From Salinibacterium sp. (GTDB lineage Bacteria > Actinomycetota > Actinomycetes > Actinomycetales > Microbacteriaceae), in assembly GCA_004297555.1 (NCBI GenBank), contig SCSV01000081.1, positions 1-64,000 of the forward strand: a DNA stretch of 64,000 nucleotides. Reading direction: 5' to 3'. The position numbers were made by a program, and so were the translations under genes. Positions within the stretch are counted from its first letter, which is position 1. Each line of letters opens with the position of its first letter. The notes under the pieces are model-generated. The model was not told the origin of the DNA, did not search any database, and saw only the letters and a list, made by a program, of their open reading frames with translations. This document shows, piece after piece, positions 23,785-30,777 of this stretch.

Positions 23785-24137
23785 GGTCTTGTCCAGATCC
23801 TTTTGATTGGCTGGTGAGGGACCTGCCTGGTGTCAATCACGTCGACATACAACGGCGACACCCACATGTAGACGAAAGACGGGAACGGAGGGCAGGTCGC
23901 TAGAAGACCGACGTCGTTGGCTATGTTGGCCAGTAGCTCAACTGGCTCATAGTTGGTACGCAAGAAAATGACGTGGACGGTGTCTGAGTAGAGCTGGAGC
24001 GCCTGGGTTATTGACAAGTAGAGGTGGTTGCGAAAGTCGAGCACGAGAGGGGCGTGGTCGGTGTCGGAGCGAATGGCGTCGGCCCACCAGTTGGCCGCGG
24101 CGTTGGCGGCCTCGGCGGCGAAGAGAGAGGTACTCAT
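23781..24137 (-). CDS. Unknown protein (118 aa)
   Basis: AEAANAAANWWADAIR helix, a central DHAPLVLDFRNHLYLSITQA and hydrophobic beta strands (TVHVIFLRTNYEPVELLA; FVYMWVSPLYVDVI). Typical size for small accessory enzymes, but no motif is recognised. Confidence 0.65.
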   Translation of the reverse strand: MSTSLFAAEAANAAANWWADAIRSDTDHAPLVLDFRNHLYLSITQALQLYSDTVHVIFLRTNYEPVELLANIANDVGLLATCPPFPSFVYMWVSPLYVDVIDTRQVPHQPIKRIWTRP

Positions 24138-24487
24138 CGGCGGACCCTCCCACCGAGGGTGGCCTTGGCCTCAGCAATGCGCTCGAGCGTCATGTCGTCA
24201 GGCGGGTGAGTCCGGCCCATGTACAGGGCGAGCTCCACCCAGTCCGACAAGACGGTTAGCGCGTACTGGTAGGCTGACCGGCTTGACCACAGCTTGCCGT
24301 TCCCGTGCTCGGCCAGCATTGTCTTGACGCTGAAGCGACCCAGTGGAGTTGAGACTGGAGAGGAGTCCCATTCCGGCGCGGACGTAACCGTCAGCCACTT
24401 GCGACCGACGGTCCAGACGATCACATCGCGCCCTGAGCCGAGACGTGACTCGAACCACAACCTTTGCCCAACGACAGGCTTGCTCAT
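24134..24487 (-). CDS. Beta-barrel (SH3-like) protein (117 aa)
   Basis: Opens with SKPVVGQRLWFESRLGSG, then VIVWTVGRKWLTVTSAPEW and a C-terminal helix. The 'VGq.LW.......v.V..VGRKW.t' pattern is that of small phage beta-barrel proteins that are widespread but uncharacterised. Probably a nucleic-acid or protein adaptor. Confidence 0.7.
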   Translation of the reverse strand: MSKPVVGQRLWFESRLGSGRDVIVWTVGRKWLTVTSAPEWDSSPVSTPLGRFSVKTMLAEHGNGKLWSSRSAYQYALTVLSDWVELALYMGRTHPPDDMTLERIAEAKATLGGRVRR

Positions 24488-24765
24488 ATGTGGCAGTCCA
24501 CCACGGTCAGCCACGAGTCGGCCGGGAGGGCCTGGATGGCCGCGTTGACCTGGGCCTGCCAGGCGTCAGGGTCGGCCGGGCTGGACACGGCACCCCACCA
24601 GCCCATCTTGCCTCGCTCGACCCACTGGCCGTCGTGCAGGATGGCGAAGCAGGTAACGGCACGCTCGCTGGCGCGGGCGATCACCTGGTCGCGGGTGAGC
24701 GAGGCGAGGTTGAGGGTGGCCTCAGGGAGACGGTTCGTACGGACGGCCTCGAGAAGGTCGATCAT
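24484..24765 (-). CDS. Unknown protein (93 aa)
   Basis: Start MIDLLEAVRTNRLPEATL. Beta core (AVTCFAILHDGQWVERGKMG) followed by a helix (DPDAWQAQVNAAIQALP). No family recognised. Overlaps neighbours by four bases. Confidence 0.65.
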   Translation of the reverse strand: MIDLLEAVRTNRLPEATLNLASLTRDQVIARASERAVTCFAILHDGQWVERGKMGWWGAVSSPADPDAWQAQVNAAIQALPADSWLTVVDCHI

Positions 24766-24857
24766 GACTTGCGTATCGCCTTCATCAGGTAGGCGCACAC
24801 GGTGAGCGCGCCGGGGCTGGTGCCAGCCATGAGTATCGCCGCGTCCCTGGTTGACAT
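24762..24857 (-). CDS. 31-residue hydrophobic peptide
   Basis: MSTRDAAILMAGTSPGALTV then CAYLMKAIRKS. ATG at 24,857; a TTG 15 bases earlier in frame lies closer to an upstream AGGAGG. Its stop overlaps the next gene (ATGA). It may be a membrane-active or leader peptide for the operon. Confidence 0.5.
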   Translation of the reverse strand: MSTRDAAILMAGTSPGALTVCAYLMKAIRKS

Positions 24858-24984
24858 TGTTAGGTTCGTCAATCTTTGAATTTGAAACCTCCTAATCCTA
24901 AAAGGGTAAAAGGGAAAATGGGTGAGGGAGGGACACTGTATACCTCGCAAGGCCGATGCCATTCCGAGAGACCGAGGCCACCGG

Positions 24985-25007
24985 GGAGGGTCACCGCTTG
25001 ACCCTCC
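24985..25007. repeat. Perfect hairpin overlapping a mini-gene stop
   Basis: GGAGGGTCA, loop CCGCT, TGACCCTCC: a 9-bp perfect stem with a 5-base loop and no T-run. It covers the stop codon of the 24,991 ORF. It could be an attenuator, an operator or a factor-dependent terminator. Confidence 0.7.
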
Positions 25008-25113
25008 GTCCGCTTCGGGTGACGCTACTCTTCGCGTCGTCGCTGTTGCGCCTTGCGGTACCGCTCCGACCCGGCTCGGGACACGGTTCACCGGTTCGCT
25101 TGTTGCTTGTCAT
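24991..25113 (-). CDS. 40-residue basic protein
   Basis: MTSNKRTGEPCPEPGRSGTA, then a Ser/Arg-rich tail ending RRVKR. The site GGGGGAAACGACA just before ATG is a good ribosome binding site. It is the first ORF after the conserved 19-base element at 25,149-25,167. Highly basic (pI clearly high), so possibly nucleic-acid binding. Confidence 0.5.
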   Translation of the reverse strand: MTSNKRTGEPCPEPGRSGTARRNSDDAKSSVTRSGRRVKR

Positions 25114-25148
25114 TGTCGTTTCCCCCATGTCCCAAACATAGGCGGCCC

Positions 25149-25167
25149 CCTGGGTCAATATCTACAC
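25149..25167 (-). promoter_or_regulatory. Conserved 19-bp element, copy B
   Basis: CCTGGGTCAATATCTACAC on the plus strand matches copy A at 31,232-31,250 at 17 of 19 positions. Each copy lies ahead of a minus-strand mini-gene with a strong ribosome site. On the minus strand it contains TTGACC, but no -10 box at normal spacing is clear. It overlaps the stop of the 25,162 gene. Confidence 0.55.
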
Positions 25168-25449
25168 CTTTGCCACTTTTCTTGATCTTTTTTTAGGGGT
25201 CAACGGTCGACCCGCCTCGATGTCATCGGCGACACGACGAAGGTCGTCAGCTGCTCGCGAGTGAGCAAGAGCGAGTCGCGCATCAATCACGGCAATCGCC
25301 GTCCGCGCGTCGCTCCATGTCGACCCCTCCGGATACTTGGACGCGCGCAGCACGTAGGCTCGCGCGCTTTTGCGTAGTCTGATCTCAGCGCTCACGTGGT
25401 CCGCTGCTACCGCTCGCAACCAGGACGCGACCTGATCCCGCTCGGTCAT
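25162..25449 (-). CDS. Unknown helical protein (95 aa)
   Basis: Helices such as RDQVASWLRAVAADHVSAE and ALAHSRAADDLRRVADDIEA with a basic tail (PKKRSRKVAKV). No known domain. Arg-rich like its two upstream neighbours. Confidence 0.65.
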   Translation of the reverse strand: MTERDQVASWLRAVAADHVSAEIRLRKSARAYVLRASKYPEGSTWSDARTAIAVIDARLALAHSRAADDLRRVADDIEAGRPLTPKKRSRKVAKV

Positions 25450-25625
25450 GCGCCTATCGTCCGTCGGACGTACTCGCGCACGATTGCTCGATCACGCTCG
25501 GTCACTTCGACGACGACGACCCGCGCCGTCGTCGCGCGCAGTCGCTCGCGCGCAAGACGGAGTCGCTCCACCCGTCGCTCGTCTTGACGGTCGCGCTCTC
25601 GCGCGAGCCACTCGCTGTCACTCAT
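25446..25625 (-). CDS. Arg/Glu-rich helical protein (59 aa)
   Basis: MSDSEWLARERDRQDERRVE continuing as helix and ending VTERDRAIVREYVRRTIGA. Start ATG 25,625 overlaps the upstream stop. Very high Arg content; perhaps a small DNA-binding helix bundle. No family recognised. Confidence 0.6.
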   Translation of the reverse strand: MSDSEWLARERDRQDERRVERLRLARERLRATTARVVVVEVTERDRAIVREYVRRTIGA

Positions 25626-25882
25626 CTCGTCCTCTCCTCTCTTCGTTCCTTCCACGCTTCCACGGCTCTATCGAGCCATGACCTGACCCTCTCCTCGTCG
25701 CTCACTCTCCAATGCTGCTCGTCCGCTCCACGCTCGATGCGTCCGTCTCGCTCTAGCCTCAGTAGTGTCGCCTCGATCTCGCTCGGGCTCGCGCCCGTGA
25801 TCTCTACCAGGTACCAGGTCGAGCACGTCCCACGACCCGCCTCGATCTCCGACAGGACGCGAGCGACGAGAGGACGCGTCAC
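25622..25882 (-). CDS. Winged-helix-like protein (86 aa)
   Basis: GTG start abutting the upstream TAG. STWYLVEITGASPSEIEATL followed by LRLERDGRIERGADEQHW reads as helix-turn-helix plus a wing (GRI.R.....W.v). The C-terminal helix is charged. A likely transcription regulator of the accessory operon. Confidence 0.65.
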   Translation of the reverse strand: MTRPLVARVLSEIEAGRGTCSTWYLVEITGASPSEIEATLLRLERDGRIERGADEQHWRVSDEERVRSWLDRAVEAWKERREERTR

Positions 25883-26668
25883 CTAATCTCTCGTCTCTTC
25901 GCTGGCCCGCACGGTCGCTCGACGCCCGACGATGAGTCGCTCGCGCGGACCCGGTGTGCGCATCGCCGCATGCGTTGCGTGCGTCACGACGCCATCGATC
26001 ACGACGTGTCCAGCCGGTAGCGTCTCGCTCCGTCCGCCCCCGCTTACGAGCGCGACGTCACCCTGACGCTCGATAATAGCGTTCTCGCGTCCGCGCCAAA
26101 TCCAAGAGACCGCCTCTCGTACCGTCACACACTTGACCGACACGGCATGCGCGAACCAAGTACCGGTCTCGTTGCGTCCGATCAGGTACCGTGTCGCCAC
26201 GCTCGACGGGCCCCACTTGCACGAGCGTGCGTACCGCCTCGTCCGTCTCACCTCGACGAGCGCTAGCCCAGCTCTCCCCTTGTCAAGGTACGGTGACAGC
26301 ACACTCACCGTCGGGCCAACGTAGTCCAGACCGTAGGTCGTGAGATAGTCGCCTCGTGTCGACCCGTGCTCGTCGTAGAGCATCCCGGCGTGCGTGGTCA
26401 TGGCGCGCGCCTTGTCGCGTCGGCGTTGATCGCTCCAATACGTCCCTACCCGCGGGTCGCGCTCGGGCCTCGGCCCGAGAAACGTGCGCATGAAGCGCAC
26501 GCGGTCGAGCGCGGACGCGCGCTGGTACGCCGCCTCGAGACGGGCCCTGCGCTCGACGTTCCCACGGCGCCCGCGCTCGGCCTCGACGCGTCGAGCGAGC
26601 GGGACGAGCGAGCGCACCGCAAGGCCTTGCGCGCGAGCCAGGGCGGAGGACGTCAGGGCCGCGCTCAC
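25883..26668 (-). CDS. Unknown Arg-rich protein (261 aa)
   Basis: GTG start overlapping the upstream stop (GTGA). The N-terminal half is basic helix (LARRVEAERGRRGNVERRAR). The C-terminal half is beta (GLALVEVRRTRRYARSC; VATRYLIGRNETGTWFAHAV; LPAGHVVIDGVVTHATHA). No recognised family. Second gene after the leaderless promoter at 26.86 kb. Confidence 0.65.
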   Translation of the reverse strand: MSAALTSSALARAQGLAVRSLVPLARRVEAERGRRGNVERRARLEAAYQRASALDRVRFMRTFLGPRPERDPRVGTYWSDQRRRDKARAMTTHAGMLYDEHGSTRGDYLTTYGLDYVGPTVSVLSPYLDKGRAGLALVEVRRTRRYARSCKWGPSSVATRYLIGRNETGTWFAHAVSVKCVTVREAVSWIWRGRENAIIERQGDVALVSGGGRSETLPAGHVVIDGVVTHATHAAMRTPGPRERLIVGRRATVRASEETRD

Positions 26669-26850
26669 TTGCTCACCTCCGTCACCCTGATCTCGCTCTC
26701 CGCGTATCCGCAAAAAGCGATAACCCCGCGGCGCTCGCGGTCCGCCTCTTCGCGCGTGGCGAATTGGTCGGAGCCAAGAGCAAGCCAGCGGGGAGATCCG
26801 TCAGGCATCTTCTCCAGAGTTTCGAGCTCGTACATGTTCGCGTTCTCCAT
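26665..26850 (-). CDS. Leaderless-start small protein (61 aa)
   Basis: The start is fixed by the promoter: -10 TAGATT ends at 26,856 and ATG begins at 26,850, leaving no room for a ribosome site. The product begins MENANMYELETLEKMPDGSP and contains SDQFATREEADRERR, then FCGYAESEIRVTEVSK, a small alpha/beta domain. No family recognised. Confidence 0.7.
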   Translation of the reverse strand: MENANMYELETLEKMPDGSPRWLALGSDQFATREEADRERRGVIAFCGYAESEIRVTEVSK

Positions 26851-26855
26851 ACCAC

Positions 26856-26905
26856 AATCTAGGGCCCGCTTCGGCACGTGTCAAGAGGTTTTCTCTACTA
26901 TTTCA
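26856..26905 (-). promoter_or_regulatory. Leaderless promoter P1 with conserved upstream element
   Basis: Minus strand: 27-base element (26,905-26,879) made of TGAAATAGTAGAG then AAAACCTCTTGACA. It is followed by a 17-base spacer, TAGATT (26,861-26,856), five bases, then ATG. The same 27-base element recurs at 30,751-30,777 and at 31,299-31,325 (plus). Confidence 0.75.
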
Positions 26906-26936
26906 CGCTCTCGCGCGGTCGAAAGAGCGAGTGACT

Positions 26937-27063
26937 GACAAAAATTGTCTGCCAAATCGGCGCGGGCTGTCTCCCTCCAACTATTTGGACCTCCAAGAGC
27001 CAAAACCGACAATTTTTGTCACTTTTCCGACAATTTTTGTCGCTTCGACCTACAATTTTTGTC
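26937..27063. repeat. Four GACAAwwwTTGTC near-palindromes, three in phase
   Basis: GACAAAAATTGTC at 26,937-26,949; GACAATTTTTGTC at 27,008-27,020 and 27,029-27,041; TACAATTTTTGTC at 27,051-27,063. The last three repeat at 21 and 22 bp, i.e. two helical turns. They therefore lie on one face of the DNA, as expected of cooperative operators or iterons. Confidence 0.85.
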
Positions 27064-27534
27064 AGTGTGACATCTTGTCTCACTTACACTTCTTTGCCTC
27101 AAAAGTGCGACACCATGCCCAAATCAAAGAAGTCCAAATCGAAACCCAAAGAAGTGGGCCTTTCGTCGCACTCAGACCTCTCGCAGAGCCCACTTCGAGT
27201 CCAATGTTTCCCGCGAAGTTTCGCCAAAAAACGCCTTTTTCCGAGAATTTCCCGTAAACTCGACCCCGACTTACACCGGTATCGTCCGAGCGTGCGTGTC
27301 CTCCGTCCCATTTTCGACCACTCAATACTTTCCACTTTACCCTCCCCGAGACCTCGTTTGGCGCGTCCTCTATACGCGCAAAACCGTTCGCCTTTTTGCA
27401 AATATTTCACTCTTGCATTCTCCGCCCATTCAAATATGGGCTTCCTCAGCGACTCATCTCCTACCATATATACGTTCCCGCCCTAATCAAGTTAGTAAAC
27501 TACTCTCGTCATCTCCCCAGTATCCATGCGGGTC

Positions 27535-27572
27535 TAGCCTCAAAGAGTTTTCCTAGAGGCTAAAATTTTAGC
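27535..27572. repeat. Nested dyad symmetry, possible terminator
   Basis: TAGCCTC (27,535-27,541) pairs with GAGGCTA (27,556-27,562), overlapping the perfect 14-bp palindrome GCTAAAATTTTAGC (27,559-27,572). A plus-strand transcript would have a 7-bp stem followed by AAATTTT. Its role is uncertain. Confidence 0.45.
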
Positions 27573-27737
27573 ATTTCCCCGCCTCCGTCACTTTAGCTCT
27601 TATCATACTCTATGACCTAGACTTACCCTCTCTCAGCCCCGGAAACTACGTCCTCAAATTCTGCCAGAAGAAGACGCGTCCAAACCGTCTAACCCCGCTC
27701 AGTTCCACGTCCAATCTAGCCCAGTTTCGCGAAAACC

Positions 27738-27766
27738 TTGACACGCGCCGAGCCTAACCCTATCTT
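27738..27766 (+). promoter_or_regulatory. Leaderless promoter P2
   Basis: GAAAACC precedes TTGACA (27,738-27,743), with a 17-base spacer, TATCTT (27,761-27,766), then six bases and ATG at 27,773. It has the AAAACC part of the shared element but not its distal half. Confidence 0.7.
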
Positions 27767-27772
27767 AGGCTC

Positions 27773-28423
27773 ATGCTTATCTACATCATTCAAGATCAAG
27801 GTCCACGGCTCCATGAGACCGACGAAACCGCACTTTTGCAGGCATGGCGTGAGACGCTCGGAGCAAAAATGGTGACGCTTCGGGAGGCCGTGCACCATCC
27901 CGCCTTGACCCCGTACTTCGGGCAGGCTCCTAACCTACGCAGTTTAGGGCACTTATTCCGACGCCTCTCGCTCCGTCACCTGATTTACCGTCACGGGCGC
28001 TCGAAGCCTATCCTGTGGAGCGCCGTTCCACTCTTCGAGTCGACCACGGCTAGCCTCGACCTTATCGCGTCGATCCTAGCCGTCCTAGGGCCCGTCCCGC
28101 GCTCTACCAGGTCGCTCCAAGGCGAGCCTAGCCTCTCCGCCCTATCCCGGCTCTCCACGCGCTCCGTGGGGAAGCTACTGGCCCGCCTAGCGTCCGACCC
28201 ACAGTCAGGCATCATGCGGGCGCCCGTCAAGCGCTCCAACGTCATCCTCTGGTCGGCCTCACCCTACACTCGCCCGGTGCCGGTCCACTCTCCCGATCCA
28301 GCCTCCGCGCTCACCCTCGCTCCCGTCGACGTAGCGTCCGCCACGCGAGACGGCGATGACGCGGGCGCCACGCGTGAGGACGATGAGGCTATCGGCACGT
28401 CCGCCCTCGACTTCGACTTCTAA
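27773..28423 (+). CDS. Isolated plus-strand regulator-like protein (216 aa)
   Basis: The only plus-strand gene between 0 and 31.3 kb. Reads MLIYIIQDQGPRLHETDETA; then two similar segments, RHLIYRHGRSKPILWSAVPL and SNVILWSASPY, each after a helical stretch. The second is preceded by SALSRLSTRSVGKLLARLAS, a winged-helix-like HTH plus wing. The tail is acidic (DFDF end). Two degenerate wHTH domains are suggested. With its leaderless promoter and the adjoining operator-like repeats, it may be a regulator or replication initiator; this is inference. Its 3' end overlaps a convergent gene by 165 bases. Confidence 0.65.
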   Translation: MLIYIIQDQGPRLHETDETALLQAWRETLGAKMVTLREAVHHPALTPYFGQAPNLRSLGHLFRRLSLRHLIYRHGRSKPILWSAVPLFESTTASLDLIASILAVLGPVPRSTRSLQGEPSLSALSRLSTRSVGKLLARLASDPQSGIMRAPVKRSNVILWSASPYTRPVPVHSPDPASALTLAPVDVASATRDGDDAGATREDDEAIGTSALDFDF

Positions 28424-28672
28424 CGCCTCGCGCGTCCGCGCGTCTCGCGCCCGACGACCGGTGACGAGCACGAACCGCGGGAGCCATCCCGCCGACGTCG
28501 ACACTCTCCCCGTGATCGCCGTCGCCCCATGCCATGGCTCGACCCGCACGCGCCGACCGCTCTCATACGCGGCCCGGACCGTCTCGTGAGCCTCCAGGAG
28601 CTCCGAGGGGTCGAACCGATGGCCCCAAACCATCGGGCCCCATCTCAGGCGACGAGCGAGACGCGTGCTCAA
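28259..28672 (-). CDS. Unknown protein convergent with the regulator (137 aa)
   Basis: TTG start overlapping the upstream stop (TTGA). Contains RFDPSELLEAHETVRAAYES, then RVRVEPWHGATAITGRVSTS and PRFVLVTGRRARDARTREAL, a small beta domain resembling the following gene's product. The last about 50 residues are encoded opposite the 3' end of the plus-strand gene. Either protein could end earlier only by mutation, so both frames are open. Confidence 0.6.
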   Translation of the reverse strand: MSTRLARRLRWGPMVWGHRFDPSELLEAHETVRAAYESGRRVRVEPWHGATAITGRVSTSAGWLPRFVLVTGRRARDARTREALEVEVEGGRADSLIVLTRGARVIAVSRGGRYVDGSEGERGGWIGRVDRHRASVG

Positions 28673-28941
28673 AGCGTCACACTGACACGGTCAAGGCCTT
28701 CGACACGCGTCCAGCGGACAAGCCTATCGGTCCACGCGATGCGCACCTCCAGCGCTCCGTGACGCGTGCGTGCTCCGGTGACGCGTATAGGCCTGTCCAT
28801 TGTCGACATGGTGTATAGAATGTGCCGACGAAGCGTGACGCTCCTGCCGTCCGCCAGCGCCCGATTGATCGCGCGCGCCGTCACTTCGTCACTTCCCAGC
28901 AGACGATCAGGCCTTGACGTGTAGTTGCGTAACCTTCGCAA
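28669..28941 (-). CDS. Unknown Arg-rich beta protein (90 aa)
   Basis: Reads from TTG 28,941. SDEVTARAINRALADGRSVT, then RPIRVTGARTRHGALEVRIA ends beta-rich. It shares the 'E...AR.....G..V.....' helix-then-sheet layout with the next gene and may be a paralogue. No family recognised. Confidence 0.55.
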   Translation of the reverse strand: MRRLRNYTSRPDRLLGSDEVTARAINRALADGRSVTLRRHILYTMSTMDRPIRVTGARTRHGALEVRIAWTDRLVRWTRVEGLDRVSVTL

Positions 28942-28984
28942 GGTACGTCAAACTCGGCAATATGACAGACTGAGCATGCTAACC

Positions 28985-29269
28985 TCACGAGTCGACCTCA
29001 TCAGCGACCTGTTTCTCAGTAAACATCCAGCTTCCCCAGCCTTTAATTGTATTGGGCTCGCGAACGCCGACATACTCAACGTATTCCGCTAGAGCGCTCA
29101 GCTCCACGCATTGGCGCTCGTCATCCTGTTCTCCGCCGTCGCGCGTATACTCGACCTCACTTAGCAAGTCTTCGGAGATAGCGCCCGACGACATGAAAGA
29201 GTACATCTCGCTCGCTTGCCCGTTATGCCACCAAGAGGCGATTGTATAGGCGCACGCGTGCGAGATCAC
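28985..29269 (-). CDS. Acidic protein of unknown function (94 aa)
   Basis: GTG start overlapping the upstream stop (GTGA). MISHACAYTIASWWHNGQAS then an acidic centre (LLSEVEYTRDGGEQDDERQ) and aromatic end. Composition is acidic, unlike the Arg-rich neighbours to its left. No family recognised. Confidence 0.65.
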   Translation of the reverse strand: MISHACAYTIASWWHNGQASEMYSFMSSGAISEDLLSEVEYTRDGGEQDDERQCVELSALAEYVEYVGVREPNTIKGWGSWMFTEKQVADEVDS

Positions 29270-29802
29270 TTCGGCACCATCACGAGTACGTCGGATGGGA
29301 AACAGTCCTCGACCGAGTCGTACTCTAGAGCATGCCACGGATTACCGTCCTCGTCGAGTCGATAGACTTTCCAAATTCGCCACGCGTAGCCGGGCCCGTC
29401 TCGGCCATCCTCAAGACACTCGCACGTGTCGTCGCCGTGGAGACACTCGGGATATTCTCCGTTTGGGGTTTCGGCCGGTGGAGCCCCTAGACTAACAGTG
29501 ATACCGTATTCTTCGTCGCCGTCGGGTCCGTCGAGATTATCGAGAACCCACTTGCGGACCCTAGGGTAGAACGCTACAAGCGCCGCAAGCTGCGCGAGTC
29601 GCCATGGGTCGTCTGTCGTCACGACATAGTCGGGGTGGAGCGTGTCGACTCCATCGTTACCGTCGCCGACAGACACACCATACCGCGGCAATACGGCATC
29701 GTTCGAATCGCCCCCCGCTTCGTCGAGGTTCGTGACGCTCAGTCTGTTAAATCCTCGCGAGCGTAGCAACGAGCGCTCGCGATCTGCTTCGGTTTTCTTC
29801 AT
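29266..29802 (-). CDS. Acidic protein of unknown function (178 aa)
   Basis: AAGGGTG lies seven bases before ATG. Contains YGVSVGDGNDGVDTLHPDYV, then TTDDPWRLAQLAALVAFYPR and CLHGDDTCECLEDGRDGPGY. The first segment is typical of a family of uncharacterised phage proteins. Strongly acidic; a DNA-mimic is possible but unsupported. Confidence 0.65.
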   Translation of the reverse strand: MKKTEADRERSLLRSRGFNRLSVTNLDEAGGDSNDAVLPRYGVSVGDGNDGVDTLHPDYVVTTDDPWRLAQLAALVAFYPRVRKWVLDNLDGPDGDEEYGITVSLGAPPAETPNGEYPECLHGDDTCECLEDGRDGPGYAWRIWKVYRLDEDGNPWHALEYDSVEDCFPSDVLVMVPK

Positions 29803-30014
29803 GATTTCACCCTTTTGGCCTTCGGAACACGGACGAGTCTGCGTACTTCGCGGACCAGGACCATCGGCTCATCGTGGCACGTAAAAATCGCGTCCGAATC
29901 TTTCCAGAACGAATAATCTCCACGTGTCGCACTCGCGCGACTTTGACAGCTATGGCAAAATAGGAAAGCGCCGTTAGTCGGTTCCGGGAGATCCGGCCAT
30001 GTGATACCGCTCAC
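29799..30014 (-). CDS. Small Cys/His protein (71 aa)
   Basis: GTG start (GTGA overlap). FCHSCQSRASATRGDYSF and FTCHDEPMVLV give a CxxC...C.H pattern suitable for one zinc. Basic C-terminus. No family recognised. Confidence 0.65.
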   Translation of the reverse strand: MSGITWPDLPEPTNGAFLFCHSCQSRASATRGDYSFWKDSDAIFTCHDEPMVLVREVRRLVRVPKAKRVKS

Positions 30015-30172
30015 GCCGCACGCTCCTTTCCGAGTTTCTTCATGATCTCCCTGACAAGTCCGCTCTCGCTCCGAAACGACCAGAGTGCCAAGCTAGGGCA
30101 GTGATACACGGTACCGTCTGACATGATCTCATGTCCTCGGAGCGTGCCGACGACGTGGACGCGCGTGCTCAC
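30011..30172 (-). CDS. Small protein of unknown function (53 aa)
   Basis: GTG start overlapping the 48-residue gene's stop (GTGA): MSTRVHVVGTLRGHEIMSDG, then YHCPSLALWSFRSESGLVRE and a basic end. The longer upstream frame is antisense-like composition and is rejected. Confidence 0.6.
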   Translation of the reverse strand: MSTRVHVVGTLRGHEIMSDGTVYHCPSLALWSFRSESGLVREIMKKLGKERAA

Positions 30173-30315
30173 TTGACGGCTCCACTTCGGCCCGTATAGG
30201 CTCCGATGCGTGTCTCCGGGAGACTCTCCGCCTTGCTCCACTTCGTGACGCGCCCGATAATCGGGCGCCCGAACTTGCGCGGATTGTAGTGTGTGGTTTC
30301 GAGGGTGATTCGCAT
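30169..30315 (-). CDS. Small basic protein (48 aa)
   Basis: Preceded by CTGGAGGAACACGAA, a strong ribosome site. MRITLETTHYNPRKFGRPII, then GRVTKWSKAESLPETRIG and a short tail. Beta-rich start with a basic centre. It lies between the 65-residue gene and the 53-residue gene, to which it is coupled by GTGA. Confidence 0.6.
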   Translation of the reverse strand: MRITLETTHYNPRKFGRPIIGRVTKWSKAESLPETRIGAYTGRSGAVK

Positions 30316-30366
30316 TTCGTGTTCCTCCAGATTAGGCGCAGCTTACCGTGCGCCTATCGCGCAGTC

Positions 30367-30564
30367 TCACGCCCGAAAATACCACTCTTCTTTGACCGCG
30401 AATCTTCCGACGTCCTCGCCGTCGCTGGTAAAAATTGTCTTGAAGAACGAGACGTCTTCTCCACTCTCGATCCTGTCGGCCGCGAGGCGAAGCGCGCGGA
30501 CGAATTCGGCGGTCATGTCGGCCCCGTCCTCTAGGGCCATTTTTAGCAAGAGAGTCTTTTTCAT
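30367..30564 (-). CDS. Small protein of unknown function (65 aa)
   Basis: MKKTLLLKMALEDGADMTAE then FVRALRLAADRIESGEDV and a beta end (GRFAVKEEWYFRA). The helix 'f...L..aAd.ies.ed' is common in small phage proteins. Starts two bases after the preceding stop. Confidence 0.65.
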   Translation of the reverse strand: MKKTLLLKMALEDGADMTAEFVRALRLAADRIESGEDVSFFKTIFTSDGEDVGRFAVKEEWYFRA

Positions 30565-30565
30565 C

Positions 30566-30721
30566 TCACGCCACTTTCCGCGCCATCACGAACGGCGCTA
30601 CGTATTCGACGTGCTCGATAAGATCCTGAGTCGCCTCGAACAGTTCCGAGAGTGCGAGCGCTCGTTCCGCGATTCCCTGAGAGACTTCCAGGAGCTCTTG
30701 CGTGTTCTGGTCGATCTTCAT
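30566..30721 (-). CDS. Leaderless-start small helical protein (51 aa)
   Basis: -10 TATGAT ends at 30,729 and ATG follows at 30,721, predicting a leaderless mRNA. The in-frame ATG at 30,733 lies inside the -10 box and cannot be used from this promoter. Product: MKIDQNTQELLEVSQGIAER, all helix, ending APFVMARKVA. Confidence 0.65.
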   Translation of the reverse strand: MKIDQNTQELLEVSQGIAERALALSELFEATQDLIEHVEYVAPFVMARKVA

Positions 30722-30728
30722 ACTCTCA

Positions 30729-30777
30729 ATCATAAGCCTGCCTCACGGTCTGTCAAGAGGTTTTTTCTACTATTTCA
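30729..30777 (-). promoter_or_regulatory. Leaderless promoter P3 with conserved upstream element
   Basis: Element TGAAATAGTAGAA plus AAAACCTCTTGACA (30,777-30,751) differs from that of P1 at one base. Spacer 16, TATGAT (30,734-30,729), seven bases, ATG. The distal end of the element supplies the stop codon of the upstream gene. Confidence 0.75.

Larger units (their letters stand above)
26906..27737. other. Long non-coding region, candidate origin/control region
   Basis: About 830 bases without a convincing gene between the divergent promoters P1 (minus) and the 27,738 promoter (plus). It is visibly less GC-rich than the rest. It holds four 13-bp near-palindromes (26,937-27,063), nested dyads (27,535-27,572) and many short A/T runs. 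Open frames of 108, 156 (plus) and 122 (minus) residues exist but have unconvincing composition and no ribosome sites. A replication origin, operator region or both is plausible. Confidence 0.6.

Noticed and set aside
24900..25160. Possible tRNA in the G/C-rich gap near 25.0 kb
   Set aside because: The sequence GGTTCACCGG and the hairpin do not form a cloverleaf with proper arm spacing; a 40-codon ORF explains part of it.
27099..27467. 122-codon minus-strand ORF in the non-coding region
   Set aside because: No convincing ribosome site or promoter, mixed codon usage and no domain; kept as non-coding, low certainty.
27016..27486. 156-codon plus-strand ORF in the same region
   Set aside because: Begins inside the palindrome array, Ser/Pro/Phe-rich with no fold-like pattern and no ribosome site.
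30731..30733. ATG 12 bases upstream as start of the 51-residue gene
   Set aside because: It lies inside the -10 box TATGAT, so a transcript from that promoter cannot include it.
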